A stretch of 64,000 nt of DNA from the NCBI RefSeq assembly GCF_021343995.1, contig NZ_JAJTTE010000005.1, positions 62,001 to 126,000 on the forward strand, in the 5' to 3' direction. The notes beneath the pieces were generated by a model. The model had not been told where the DNA came from. It saw nothing but the letters and a program-made list of their open reading frames with translations, and did not search any database. Of this stretch, positions 42,291 through 50,602 are shown piece after piece. The stretch comes from Pseudonocardia terrae (lineage in GTDB: Bacteria; Actinomycetota; Actinomycetes; Mycobacteriales; Pseudonocardiaceae). The first letter of the stretch is position 1, and each line of letters opens with the position of its first letter. A program made the position numbers and the translations under genes.

Positions 42291-44702
42291 ATGACGGACA
42301 GGTCGGCTCCGACGTTCCCCCTGCGCGCGTTGCGCGTCCTCGACCTGACCGAGGGGGCGGCCGAGTCCTGCGGCCGCTTCCTCGCCGACCTCGGTGCCGA
42401 GGTCGTGCGCGTGGAGCCGCCGGGCGGGTCGCCCGGCCGGCGCGACGCCCTCGGCTTCGCGCTGCGCAACGCCAACAAACTCGGTGTGGTCCTCGACCTC
42501 ACCGATCCCGCCGGCCGGGCGGAGCTGCTGCGCCGGGCCCGGCACGCCGACATCGTGCTGGAGTCGTTCGGCGGACCGGAGGCGCGCGCCCTGGGCCTCA
42601 CCCCGGAGGACCTCCACGCCGCCAACCCCGCCCTCGTCGTCGTGTCGATCACCGACTTCGGTCGCACCGGCCCGTGGGCCGACCGGGTGGCGACCGAGGA
42701 CGTGCTGGCCGCGGCCGGCGGTGTGCTGTCGCGCTCCGGCCTGCCGGGCAGCACGCCACTGCTGCCGCCGGTCGGACTCGTCGGGCAGACCGTCGGCGTC
42801 CACGCGGCGTGGGCCACCTTGGTCGCCTACGTGAAGCGGGTCCGCACGGGGCGGGGTGAGCACGTCGACGTCTCGGCCTTCGAGGCGGTGGTGCACGGCT
42901 TCGACCCCGGCTTCGGCACGCAGGGCTCGGCTGCCGCCGGCCGGTCCGAGACCTTCCCGAGGGACCGTCCCGACGCGGCCAACTACTACCCCGTCTACCC
43001 GTGCGCCGACGGGCACGTCCGGATCTGCCTGCTGGCCAAGCGGCAGTGGCGGGCCATGTTCGAGTGGCTCGGCGAGCCGGCGGAGTTCGCGCACCCGCGC
43101 TACGACACCATCCCCGCCCGGTTCGAGGCGTCGGACAGGCTGAACCCGCTGATCGCGGCCCTGTTCGCCGACCGGACCCGCGAGGAGCTCACGCTCGAGG
43201 GGAGCCGCCGCGGCATCCCGGTCGCCGGGATGCTGACCCTCGACGAGGTGCTGGAGGCGGACCACTTCACCCTCACCGGCACCCTGGTCGACACCGAGCT
43301 CGGCGAGGGGCTGCGGGCACGGGTGCCCACCGGGTACGTGTCGATCGACGGCGTCCGCGCGGGTCTGCGGACCCCGGCGCCCCGGCCCGGGGAGCACGAC
43401 GCCCTGCTCGCCGACCGCAGCGAGGCCCGCGAGGAGCCGGACCTCGGGCTGTCCGCCCTCGGCGAGGGGGCGCGGCCGTTGGCCGGGCTGCGGGTGCTCG
43501 ACCTCGGAGTGATCGTGTTCGGCGCCGAGCTGAGCCGGTTGTTCGCCGACCAGGGCGCGGACGTGATCAAGGTCGAGAACTCGGCTTTCCCCGACGGCCT
43601 GCGTCAGACCCGCAAGGGCGGGGGCATGAACGCCTCGTTCGCCTGGGGGCAACGCAACAAACGGGGCCTGGGCCTGGACCTGCGCAGCGCGGAGGGCAAG
43701 CGGCTGTTCCGCGAGCTCGTGGCGCAGGCGGACCTGGTGGCGGCGAACTTCAAGCCGGGCACGCTGGAGTCGCTGGGCTTCTCGCACGCCGAGCTCGTCG
43801 AGATCAACCCGCGGATCGTCGTGTCGGACAGCAGTGCTTTCGGCGGCCGCGGCCCCTGGCGCACGCGCATGGGGTACGGGCCGTTGGTGCGGGCCTCGTG
43901 CGGGGTCTCCGCGCTCTGGCGCGACCCCGACCGCGACGCGAGCGACCCGGCCGCCTTCTGCGACGGCTCGACCGTCTACCCCGATCACGTCGCCGGGCAC
44001 GTCGGCGCCGTCGCGGCGCTCGCGGCGCTGATCGGGCGGGGTGCGGACGGGCCGGGGCGGGCCGTGGAGGTCGCCCAGGCGGACGTCGCCGTCGTCGCGC
44101 TCGGACCGACCCTGGCGCGCGCCTCGCTGGAGCCCGGGAGGGTGGGCGCGGAAGGCAACTCCCGCACGGGCGTCGCGCCCGCCGGCGTCTTCCCCTGCGC
44201 CGGCGACGACGAGTGGTGCGTGATCGAGGTGCGGGACGACGAGGACTGGCGGCGGCTGGTGGAGGCCACGGGGCTCCCCGACGAGCCGGACCTCCGCACG
44301 CTCGACGGCCGGCTCGCCCACCGCGAGGAAGTCGAGAAGCGGCTCGCGGAGTGGACCGCCGACCGAGCTCCGGAGGAGGTGGCGGAGCTGCTGCAGACGG
44401 TCGGCGTCCCCGCCGCGGGCATGCTCCGGCTGCCCGACGAGCTGACGCACCCGCAGCTGGTGGCGCGCGACTCCTTCCACACCCTCGCGCACCCGATGCT
44501 GTCCGCGCCGGTTCCGGCCGCGGCGCGGATCGCCCGGTTCTCGAGCATCGCCGACCCCGATCAGGGTCCCGCCCCGACACCGGGGGAGCACACCCGCGAG
44601 ATCGCCCGCACCCTGCTCGGCCGCGGGGACCGGGAGATCGACGCCCTCGTCCGGTCCGGTGTCCTGCAGCCCCCGTCCGACGACCCCGCACTGCCGGCCT
44701 GA
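42291..44702 (+). CDS. Double-domain CaiB/BaiF (type III) CoA-transferase
   Basis: 803 residues, twice the usual length: two CaiB/BaiF domains in tandem, starting at 'LRALRVLDLTEGAAESCGRFLADLGAEVVRVEPPGG' and, near residue 400, 'LAGLRVLDLGVIVFGAELSRLFADQGADVIKVEN'. Type III transferases use one Asp as acyl carrier. In domain 1 the aligned position is Glu198 ('HVDVSAFEAVVHG'); in domain 2 it is Asp598 ('VEVAQADVAVV'). Domain 2 is therefore probably the catalytic one. It moves CoA between organic acids without ATP. It is a single-gene unit ended by a bidirectional hairpin. Confidence 0.9.
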   Translation: MTDRSAPTFPLRALRVLDLTEGAAESCGRFLADLGAEVVRVEPPGGSPGRRDALGFALRNANKLGVVLDLTDPAGRAELLRRARHADIVLESFGGPEARALGLTPEDLHAANPALVVVSITDFGRTGPWADRVATEDVLAAAGGVLSRSGLPGSTPLLPPVGLVGQTVGVHAAWATLVAYVKRVRTGRGEHVDVSAFEAVVHGFDPGFGTQGSAAAGRSETFPRDRPDAANYYPVYPCADGHVRICLLAKRQWRAMFEWLGEPAEFAHPRYDTIPARFEASDRLNPLIAALFADRTREELTLEGSRRGIPVAGMLTLDEVLEADHFTLTGTLVDTELGEGLRARVPTGYVSIDGVRAGLRTPAPRPGEHDALLADRSEAREEPDLGLSALGEGARPLAGLRVLDLGVIVFGAELSRLFADQGADVIKVENSAFPDGLRQTRKGGGMNASFAWGQRNKRGLGLDLRSAEGKRLFRELVAQADLVAANFKPGTLESLGFSHAELVEINPRIVVSDSSAFGGRGPWRTRMGYGPLVRASCGVSALWRDPDRDASDPAAFCDGSTVYPDHVAGHVGAVAALAALIGRGADGPGRAVEVAQADVAVVALGPTLARASLEPGRVGAEGNSRTGVAPAGVFPCAGDDEWCVIEVRDDEDWRRLVEATGLPDEPDLRTLDGRLAHREEVEKRLAEWTADRAPEEVAELLQTVGVPAAGMLRLPDELTHPQLVARDSFHTLAHPMLSAPVPAAARIARFSSIADPDQGPAPTPGEHTREIARTLLGRGDREIDALVRSGVLQPPSDDPALPA

Positions 44703-44713
44703 GAAGCCCTGGA

Positions 44714-44750
44714 CGGCGCTCCCGCTCGTCGCTCGTGAGCGGGAGCGCCG
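44714..44750. terminator. Bidirectional hairpin terminator
   Basis: A perfect 14-bp stem (44714-44727 with 44737-44750) and 9-nt loop between the convergent CoA-transferase and SDR genes. Confidence 0.85.
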
Positions 44751-44785
44751 CTGGTCAGGCCCGATGTTCGCTCCGCAGGCTTCGC

Positions 44786-45574
44786 TCAGTGCCCCGACAT
44801 CCCGCCGTCGACGGCGAGGGTCGTGCCGGTGACGTAGCTCGACGCGGGCGAGGCGAGGAAGAGCATGGCCGCGTCCATCTCGCGTTGCGTGCCGAGGCGG
44901 TGGAGCGACCCGGTGGCGAGGAACCGGTCGAGCCACTCCTCGGGCATCTCGGCATTCATGTCCGTGGCGACGAAGCCGGGGGCGAGGGCGTTCACGCGGA
45001 TGCCGCGCCGCTCCGTCCACTGGTGCGCGAGGTCGCGGGTCAGCCCGATCATGCCCGCCTTGCTGGCGGCGTACGCGGCCTGCGGCAGTACGGACTTCAC
45101 CAGGCCGAGGACGCTGGCCACGTTGACGACGCTGCCGCCCCGCTCCATGACCCGCGCGCACGCCGTGGCCAGCTGGTACGCGGCCACGAGGTTCACGTCG
45201 ATCACACGCCGGAAGTCCGCCGGGTCCTCCTTCAGCGCAGGGGAGACGGTGCTGATCCCGGCGTTGTTGATCAGAACGTCGAGCCGGCCGAACTCCGCGA
45301 CCGCCGCCTGCGCCGCGGCCTCGCAGGCCGCCGGATCCGTCACGTCCGTGGCGACCGGGAGCGCCCGGCGGCCGCGCTCCCGTACGGCGGCCGCGGTCTT
45401 CTCGAGCCCGTCGGCCCGCCGCGCGGCGAGAACGACGTCGGCCCCGGCCTCGGCCAGCGTACAGGCGAACCCGGCGCCGAGGCCGCCGCTGGCGCCGCTG
45501 ACCAGGGCTACCCGCCCGTCGAGCCGGAACAGGTCCAGCACGGAGCCGGCGCTGGCGGGCGGGATCTCGCGCAC
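44786..45574 (-). CDS. Short-chain dehydrogenase/reductase (SDR)
   Basis: 262 residues with a GTG start behind AGGAGGA. NAD(P) motif 'VSGASGGLGAGFACTLAEAG', 'NNAG' in 'LDVLINNAGIST', the catalytic Ser region 'VVNVASVLGLVKSVLPQAAYAASKAG' with the YxxxK pair, and 'DGGMSGH' at the C-terminus are intact. It should oxidise a hydroxyl or reduce a ketone. It is divergent from a P450 gene with a 109-bp shared promoter region, so the two may act in turn on one substrate. Confidence 0.9.
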   Translation of the reverse strand: MREIPPASAGSVLDLFRLDGRVALVSGASGGLGAGFACTLAEAGADVVLAARRADGLEKTAAAVRERGRRALPVATDVTDPAACEAAAQAAVAEFGRLDVLINNAGISTVSPALKEDPADFRRVIDVNLVAAYQLATACARVMERGGSVVNVASVLGLVKSVLPQAAYAASKAGMIGLTRDLAHQWTERRGIRVNALAPGFVATDMNAEMPEEWLDRFLATGSLHRLGTQREMDAAMLFLASPASSYVTGTTLAVDGGMSGH

Positions 45575-45622
45575 GGGTCCTCCTGGGTCTCGACGTCGTT
45601 CACCCGTTCGGTTACGTTACCA

Positions 45623-45653
45623 GCTGACACATCTCGTCGTTTGTAAAGTCAGC
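45623..45653. promoter_or_regulatory. Inverted repeat in the SDR-P450 divergent promoter
   Basis: GCTGAC (45623-45628) and GTCAGC (45648-45653) are perfect inverted arms spaced by 19 bp. TAAAGT (45644-45649) inside it fits a -10 box toward the P450. It is a possible shared operator, unlike motifs A and B. Confidence 0.45.
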
Positions 45654-45683
45654 GAGTCACAGGCGACCCGACAGGAGAGTGCC

Positions 45684-46937
45684 ATGCCCACCACGCGTGC
45701 GGACGTCAGACCGGATCTCGTGGTCGACTTCGACATTTACGACCCCGCGCTCACCATGCCGGTCGACCGGATGCAGGAGCGGACCGCGGAGCTGGCCAAG
45801 GTCGGGCCGATCGTCTGGTCGCCGGCGTACGGGGGCCACTGGCTGGTCACCGCCTACGACGAGGTCCACGAGATCCTCAGGGACCCGGCGACCTTCTCCA
45901 GCTACCCGAACAACCTCGTCGACGCCGGCCAGGGCAAGTTCCTGCCGATCGAGCTGGACCCGCCGGAGCACACCTCGTACCGGCAGGCCCTGCAGCCGCT
46001 GTTCAACCCGACCCGGATGCGGGCGCTCGAGCCGCGGATCCGCGAGCTGGTCGTCGAGCTGATCGAGAAGTTCCAGGGCGCGGGCAGGGTCGAGTTCGTG
46101 GAGGAGTTCGCCCACGAGCTGCCCACCACCGTGTTCCTCGCGCTGATGGGCTGGCCGCTCGAGGACGCGCCGATGTTCACCGAGGCCACCGAGATCGCGA
46201 TGAACGGCAAGCCGGGTGACACCCCGGAGCAGGCCGTCGCCTCCCGGACCGAGGCCGCCATGCAGATGTTCGGCTACTTCATGCAGATCATCCACACGCG
46301 GCGGGCCGCCGCCGAGGCGGGTGAGGAGCTCGACGACATCACCACCGCCGTGATGAAGACCCGGATCAAGGACGCCGAGGGGGTCGAGCGCGATCTCACC
46401 GACGACGAGCTCGCGCGGATGTTCTTCCTGCTGCTCATCGCCGGCCTGCACACCGTCCAGGGAACGTTGTGCTGGATGATGCTGCACCTCTCGACGAACA
46501 CCGACCAGCGGGACACGGTGATCGCCGACGCGGACGCCATCCCTGCTGCGGTCGAGGAGGTCCTGCGCTACGAGTCGCAGATCGCCATGGGCCGCCGCGC
46601 GGTGCGCGACGTCGAGATCGGCGGCGTGACGATCAAGGCCGACGACCAGCTGCTGCTCCTGCTCTGCTCGGCCAACCGGGACGACTCGCAGTTCGCCGAC
46701 CCGCAGTCGTTGCAGGTCGACCGGACCCCGAACCGGCACCTGGCCTTCGGCTCGGGTCCGCACCGGTGCATCGGCTCGCACCTGGCCCGCGTGGAGCTGC
46801 GGATCGCCATGGAGGAGATCCACAAGCGCATCCCGGACTACCGCCTGGACCCGGAGGACCCGGCCGTCGTGCTGCCGAGCCAGGTGCGCGGGTTCGCCCG
46901 GCTGCCGCTGCTCTTCACGCCCGTCACGTCGTCCTGA
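45684..46937 (+). CDS. Cytochrome P450 (1)
   Basis: 417 residues from ATG 45684 behind CAGGAGAG. Heme ligand C362 lies in 'FGSGPHRCIGSHLARVE', the ExxR motif in 'AAVEEVLRYE', and 'DPPEHTSYRQALQPLFNPTRM' is the B'-C region. The I-helix reads 'LLLIAGLHTVQGTL': the acid of the usual acid-alcohol pair is His256 next to Thr257. It is a close paralogue of the P450 at 56919 (same AGLHT, same 'FNPTRMRALEPRIRE'). It hydroxylates a substrate with electrons from ferredoxin, probably the 3Fe-4S protein at 48013. Confidence 0.92.
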   Translation: MPTTRADVRPDLVVDFDIYDPALTMPVDRMQERTAELAKVGPIVWSPAYGGHWLVTAYDEVHEILRDPATFSSYPNNLVDAGQGKFLPIELDPPEHTSYRQALQPLFNPTRMRALEPRIRELVVELIEKFQGAGRVEFVEEFAHELPTTVFLALMGWPLEDAPMFTEATEIAMNGKPGDTPEQAVASRTEAAMQMFGYFMQIIHTRRAAAEAGEELDDITTAVMKTRIKDAEGVERDLTDDELARMFFLLLIAGLHTVQGTLCWMMLHLSTNTDQRDTVIADADAIPAAVEEVLRYESQIAMGRRAVRDVEIGGVTIKADDQLLLLLCSANRDDSQFADPQSLQVDRTPNRHLAFGSGPHRCIGSHLARVELRIAMEEIHKRIPDYRLDPEDPAVVLPSQVRGFARLPLLFTPVTSS

Positions 46938-46944
46938 ACGAGCG

Positions 46945-46974
46945 TTGACGGAGCAGAACCTAACGCTATAAGGT
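46945..46974 (+). promoter_or_regulatory. Motif A site 5 within a promoter for the SDR-ferredoxin genes
   Basis: -35 TTGACG (46945-46950), 16-bp spacer, -10 TATAAG (46967-46972). Motif A, ACCTA ACGCTAT AAGGT, spans 46958-46974 and covers the -10. The promoter reads into the SDR gene 143 bp on. Confidence 0.65.
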
Positions 46975-47117
46975 GCGGCGGTCGGAAACGCCGCACCGCG
47001 AATCGATCACCATTCCCCGGTGGGTCGGCGCGCGATTTCCGCCGCCGCCCCGTTCGCTCGCACCGAGCGGCCCGGGCCGCGGATCCCATCCGCTGGACGT
47101 CTCAGGGAGGACACGTC

Positions 47118-47978
47118 ATGGCGAGGCTCGAGAACAAGGTCGCGATCATCACCGGTGCGGGCTCGGGGCTGGGGCGCCAGTCGTCGCAGCTGTTCGCCGC
47201 CGAGGGCGCCAAGATCGTCGTGATGGACATCGACGGCGACCGCGCCGACGCGACCGTCAAGCTGGTGAGCGAGCAGGGCGGCACCGCGGTGGCGGTCCAG
47301 GCCGACACCACGGTCGAGGCCGACGTGGAGCGCACGGTGCAGACCGCGCTCGACGAATTCGGCAAGATCGACATCATGTGGGCCAACGCGGGCATCGTGT
47401 CCCGCGGCGGTGTGCCGAGCGTTGCGGGCGGCGAGCACATCGAGTTCGAGGACTACGCGCTCGAGGACTGGAACCACGTCATCACGACGAACCTGACCGG
47501 TCCGTTCCTGTGCGCCAAGCACGTCACGAAGACGTTCCGCGAGCAGGGCCACGGCGTCATCCTGGTGACGTCGTCGGCGGCGTCGATGCAGGCCTACCAC
47601 CAGATCCCGTCCTACTCCGCGAGCAAGGCCGGCGTGAACGCCATGGTGCGCGGTCTGGCGCTGGACCTGGGCAAGTACGGCATCCGGGTCAACGCGATCG
47701 CGCCGACCCACGGCATGTCGCCGAACTTCCTCATGGAGGCCGGCGCCCCGGTGGTCGGCCAGTCCTACGAGGAGGTCGCGGGCCCCTGGGACAAGAGCGT
47801 GACCCCAATCCCGCTCAAGCTGGACCGCCCGCCGTCGCTGCTCGACAACGCGAAGATCGCGCTGTTCCTGGTCTCCGACGACGCCGCGTACACCTCCGGC
47901 CAGGTCATCTCCTCCGGCGACGGCGGCACCATGGGTCGGGTCGCCATCTGGTTCCCCGAGGACCTGGGCCAGGCCTGA
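47118..47978 (+). CDS. Short-chain dehydrogenase (mycofactocin-type-like SDR)
   Basis: 286 residues with ribosome site AGGGAGGA. 'AIITGAGSGLGRQSSQLFAAEG', 'WANAGIV', Ser region 'VILVTSSAASMQAYHQIPSYSASKAG' and 'GDGGTMG' near the end are present. Compared with a standard SDR it has an insertion around residues 93-115 ('VSRGGVPSVAGGEHIEFEDY') and an extended C-terminal loop. That layout resembles the mycofactocin-dependent SDR group, but the mycofactocin link is not proven. It is 34 bp ahead of a P450-type ferredoxin. Confidence 0.87.
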   Translation: MARLENKVAIITGAGSGLGRQSSQLFAAEGAKIVVMDIDGDRADATVKLVSEQGGTAVAVQADTTVEADVERTVQTALDEFGKIDIMWANAGIVSRGGVPSVAGGEHIEFEDYALEDWNHVITTNLTGPFLCAKHVTKTFREQGHGVILVTSSAASMQAYHQIPSYSASKAGVNAMVRGLALDLGKYGIRVNAIAPTHGMSPNFLMEAGAPVVGQSYEEVAGPWDKSVTPIPLKLDRPPSLLDNAKIALFLVSDDAAYTSGQVISSGDGGTMGRVAIWFPEDLGQA

Positions 47979-48012
47979 GCTCACCACCAGGAACGACCGG
48001 GGAGGACCCGAG

Positions 48013-48234
48013 ATGGACCGGTACCTGACGGTCGATCGCGGCGCCTGCGCCGGGCACGGCCTCTGCTACGGGGCCGCGCCCGAGATCGTGGACTGCGACG
48101 ACCAGGGAGACCCGATCATCCTGACGGAGCCCGTGCCCGACGGGATGGTCGGCCAGGCCGAGCACGTCGTGGACATCTGCCCCGAACGGGCGCTGGCCCT
48201 GCAGGAGTCACTGCAGGAGTCGCCGTCCGCCTGA
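48013..48234 (+). CDS. 3Fe-4S P450-type ferredoxin
   Basis: 73 residues. C12, C18 and C56 in 'CAGHGLC' and 'ICPERAL' are the three cluster ligands, and His15 takes the place of the fourth Cys, the CxxHxxC...CP pattern of ferredoxins serving actinobacterial P450s. It follows the SDR by 34 bp in the same operon. It probably feeds electrons to one or both P450s nearby, with an unlinked or the adjacent reductase as donor. Confidence 0.92.
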   Translation: MDRYLTVDRGACAGHGLCYGAAPEIVDCDDQGDPIILTEPVPDGMVGQAEHVVDICPERALALQESLQESPSA

Positions 48235-48263
48235 CCGGGCGCGTGGCAGCAGGTTCGTGAGGG

Positions 48264-48297
48264 CCGGACCGCCCGTGGGAGCCCGCGGGCGGTCCGG
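48264..48297 (+). terminator. Hairpin between ferredoxin and reductase genes
   Basis: A perfect 12-bp stem (48264-48275 with 48286-48297) and 10-nt loop in the 84-bp gap. It either ends the SDR-ferredoxin transcript or acts as a processing or attenuation point before the reductase. No clear promoter was seen between it and the reductase start. Confidence 0.65.
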
Positions 48298-48318
48298 TCG
48301 TGTCGGAGGAGTCAATCC

Positions 48319-49287
48319 GTGAGCAGGACGACCGGAGCACCCGAGCACGAGATCGACGTCGAGGTGACGGCGCGCGAGGCGGTCGCCGACGGCGTCGTCC
48401 GGCTGACCCTGCGCCCCACGGCCGGGACCGAGCTGCCGGAGTGGGATCCGGGCGCGCACCTGGACCTCGATCTCGCCCCGGACCTCGTGCGGCAGTACTC
48501 GCTGTGCGGGGACCGGCACGACCGTGGGTGTTACCAAGTGGCCGTGCTGCGCGAACCCGCAGGGCGTGGAGGGTCCGCCCACGTGCACGACGCCGTGGGG
48601 GTCGGACGGGTGCTGCGCGTGCGCGGCCCGCGCAACAACTTCGCCCTCGAGTACTCGCCGCGCTACTTGTTCGTCGCCGGCGGCATCGGCATCACGCCGA
48701 TCGTGCCGATGATCGCCGAGGCGGAGAAGGCGGGCGCGGACTGGCGGCTGGTCTACGGCGGCCGGACCCGGGCGTCCATGGCCTTCCGCGACGAGCTCGT
48801 CGAGCGGTACGGCGACCGCGTGTCGCTCCAGCCGCAGGACGAGGTCGGGCTGCTCGACCTCGAGACCCTGCTGGGTGCGCCGAGCGGAGACACGCTGGTC
48901 TACTGCTGCGGCCCCGAGGCCCTGCTCAAGGCGGTCGAGGAGCGCTGCGCGGCGTGGCCGTCCGGCGCCCTGCACGTCGAGCGGTTCGCGCCGAAGGAGA
49001 TCCCGAGCACGGCCGAGGACGGCTCGTTCGAGGTCGAGTTCGCGCAGTCCGGGGTCACGGTGACGGTGTCGCCCGGTGTCAGCATCGTCGACGCCGCGGC
49101 GGAGGCGGGCGTGACCATCGAGACGTCCTGCCGGGAAGGCACCTGTGGCACCTGCGAGTCCGCCGTCCTCGGCGGGGTGCCCGAGCACCGCGACTCGCTG
49201 CTCACGCCGGAGGAGCAGGCGGAGAACGACGTGATGTTCCCCTGCGTGTCCCGCGCGGCCTCGCCGAAGCTGGTCATCGACCGCTGA
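48319..49287 (+). CDS. Phthalate-dioxygenase-reductase-type flavin/2Fe-2S oxidoreductase
   Basis: 322 residues with GTG 48319. It has an FMN-type beta barrel ('RQYSLCGD'), an NAD domain ('FVAGGIGITPIVPMI', 'VYCCGPEALLKAV') and a C-terminal plant-type 2Fe-2S domain with C271, C276, C279 and C309 ('SCREGTCGTCES', 'PCVSRA'). It transfers electrons from NAD(P)H to an oxygenase. The next gene, 121 bp on, is a Rieske oxygenase, its likely partner, although a motif A promoter separates the two. Confidence 0.92.
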   Translation: MSRTTGAPEHEIDVEVTAREAVADGVVRLTLRPTAGTELPEWDPGAHLDLDLAPDLVRQYSLCGDRHDRGCYQVAVLREPAGRGGSAHVHDAVGVGRVLRVRGPRNNFALEYSPRYLFVAGGIGITPIVPMIAEAEKAGADWRLVYGGRTRASMAFRDELVERYGDRVSLQPQDEVGLLDLETLLGAPSGDTLVYCCGPEALLKAVEERCAAWPSGALHVERFAPKEIPSTAEDGSFEVEFAQSGVTVTVSPGVSIVDAAAEAGVTIETSCREGTCGTCESAVLGGVPEHRDSLLTPEEQAENDVMFPCVSRAASPKLVIDR

Positions 49288-49332
49288 ACGTGCAGGCGGC
49301 AGGCAGGTTTGAGCGCGCCCCTCGCGTGGTAA

Positions 49333-49349
49333 ACCTTAAGCCTGTAGGA
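49333..49349 (+). promoter_or_regulatory. Motif A site 6, Rieske oxygenase promoter
   Basis: ACCTT AAGCCTG TAGGA overlaps TAGGAT (49345-49350), a TAnnnT -10 box, 60 bp before the Rieske gene. No good -35 box is seen, so an activator may be needed. Confidence 0.6.
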
Positions 49350-49408
49350 TTACGACCGAACGACTTCCCGAGCCGCGGCGCAAGGGCGCGCGGAGCCAGG
49401 AGGCGACG

Positions 49409-50602
49409 ATGACCATCCAGGACGTCGAGCAGCAGGAGCGGAGGCCCCACGCCCCGCGCAACGACCGGATCCGGCGGGCGCTCGACCACATCCGCAACGA
49501 CAGCACGGACGAGTTCGACGGCGTCAACGGCTTCACGGCCGAGGAGTTCGTCGACCCGGAGATCGCCCGCCGCGAGCGCGACGCGGTCTTCGGGCGCGTG
49601 CCCTCCATCGTCTGTCACGGCAGCGAGATCCCGAAGCCCAACGACTTCCTCACGCTGCAGATGCCACGGAACAAGATCATCGTCGTCCGGCAGAAGGACG
49701 GCTCGGTCAAGAGCTTCGTGAACCTCTGCCGGCACCGCGGAGCGCTGCTGGAGGAGCAGGAGAAGGGCCGCTGCCGGTTGTTCTCGTGCGGCTACCACCG
49801 CTGGTCCTACGACACGGACGGGTCGCTGCGGGCGATCACGCGGGACAACACGTTCGGCGAGATCGACCGCTCGCAGTTCGGGTTGATCGAGCTGCCCACC
49901 GAGGAGCGGCACGGCTTCGTCTGGGTGGTCGACGACGCCGACGCCGAGATCGACGTCGCCGCCTGGCTCGGTCCGGACATGGACGAGATCCTGGGCGGAT
50001 ACGGCATGGACACGCTGGTCTCCGCCCGCGCGGAGGGCTTCGACGAGCCCGTGAACTGGAAGATCATGCAGGACGCGTTCCTGGACGGCTACCACATCCA
50101 GTACGCGCACCCGAACACCGCGGCCAAGCACATCCACACCAATGTCATGGCGGTCGAGGACTTCGGGCGGCACGCCCGGTTCATCGCGCCGCGCAAGACC
50201 ATCGACAAGTTCCTCGAGGAGACTCCGGCGCCGGACGAGGACCTGTCGAAGTACGTCACCGAGACGCACTTCCTGCTGCCCAACAGCACGCTGTTGCGCC
50301 AGCCGGACCACTTCGAGCTGCTCACGTTCCGCCCGCACCCCACGGACCCGGGCCGGTGCCGGATGGAGATGCGCCTGGTCGTGCCCACGGTCGAGGACTC
50401 CGGCATGGGCTCCGAGCGCTGGAACCGGATCTGGGACAAGAACTGGAAGATCCTGCTCGCCGTGCTGCACCAGGAGGACTTCCCGCTGCTGCGCAGCTCG
50501 CAGGCGGGCATGACGAGCGCGAACGCGGGCGGCATGGTCCTGGGCCGCAACGAGTACGTGAACCAGATCTTCCACCGCGAGCTGAAGAAGCTGACCTCAT
50601 GA
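49409..50602 (+). CDS. Rieske non-heme iron oxygenase, alpha subunit
   Basis: 397 residues with ribosome site AGGAGG. The Rieske [2Fe-2S] ligands are C107, H109, C127 and H130 ('LCRHRGALL', 'SCGYHRWSYD'). The mononuclear iron site shows H229 and H234 in 'DGYHIQYAH', with an acidic residue near 'HQEDFPLL'. Members add one or two oxygen atoms to aromatic or alicyclic rings. No small beta subunit is present, which fits the alpha3-type enzymes. It starts a run of genes: oxygenase, GNAT pair, NTF2-DUF35, thiolase-like protein, synthetase. Confidence 0.92.
   Translation: MTIQDVEQQERRPHAPRNDRIRRALDHIRNDSTDEFDGVNGFTAEEFVDPEIARRERDAVFGRVPSIVCHGSEIPKPNDFLTLQMPRNKIIVVRQKDGSVKSFVNLCRHRGALLEEQEKGRCRLFSCGYHRWSYDTDGSLRAITRDNTFGEIDRSQFGLIELPTEERHGFVWVVDDADAEIDVAAWLGPDMDEILGGYGMDTLVSARAEGFDEPVNWKIMQDAFLDGYHIQYAHPNTAAKHIHTNVMAVEDFGRHARFIAPRKTIDKFLEETPAPDEDLSKYVTETHFLLPNSTLLRQPDHFELLTFRPHPTDPGRCRMEMRLVVPTVEDSGMGSERWNRIWDKNWKILLAVLHQEDFPLLRSSQAGMTSANAGGMVLGRNEYVNQIFHRELKKLTS

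Noticed and set aside
42063..45161. Minus-strand open frame of 1032 codons
   Set aside because: It covers the CoA-transferase antisense and part of the SDR in the wrong frame. The composition is Arg/Gly-rich noise.
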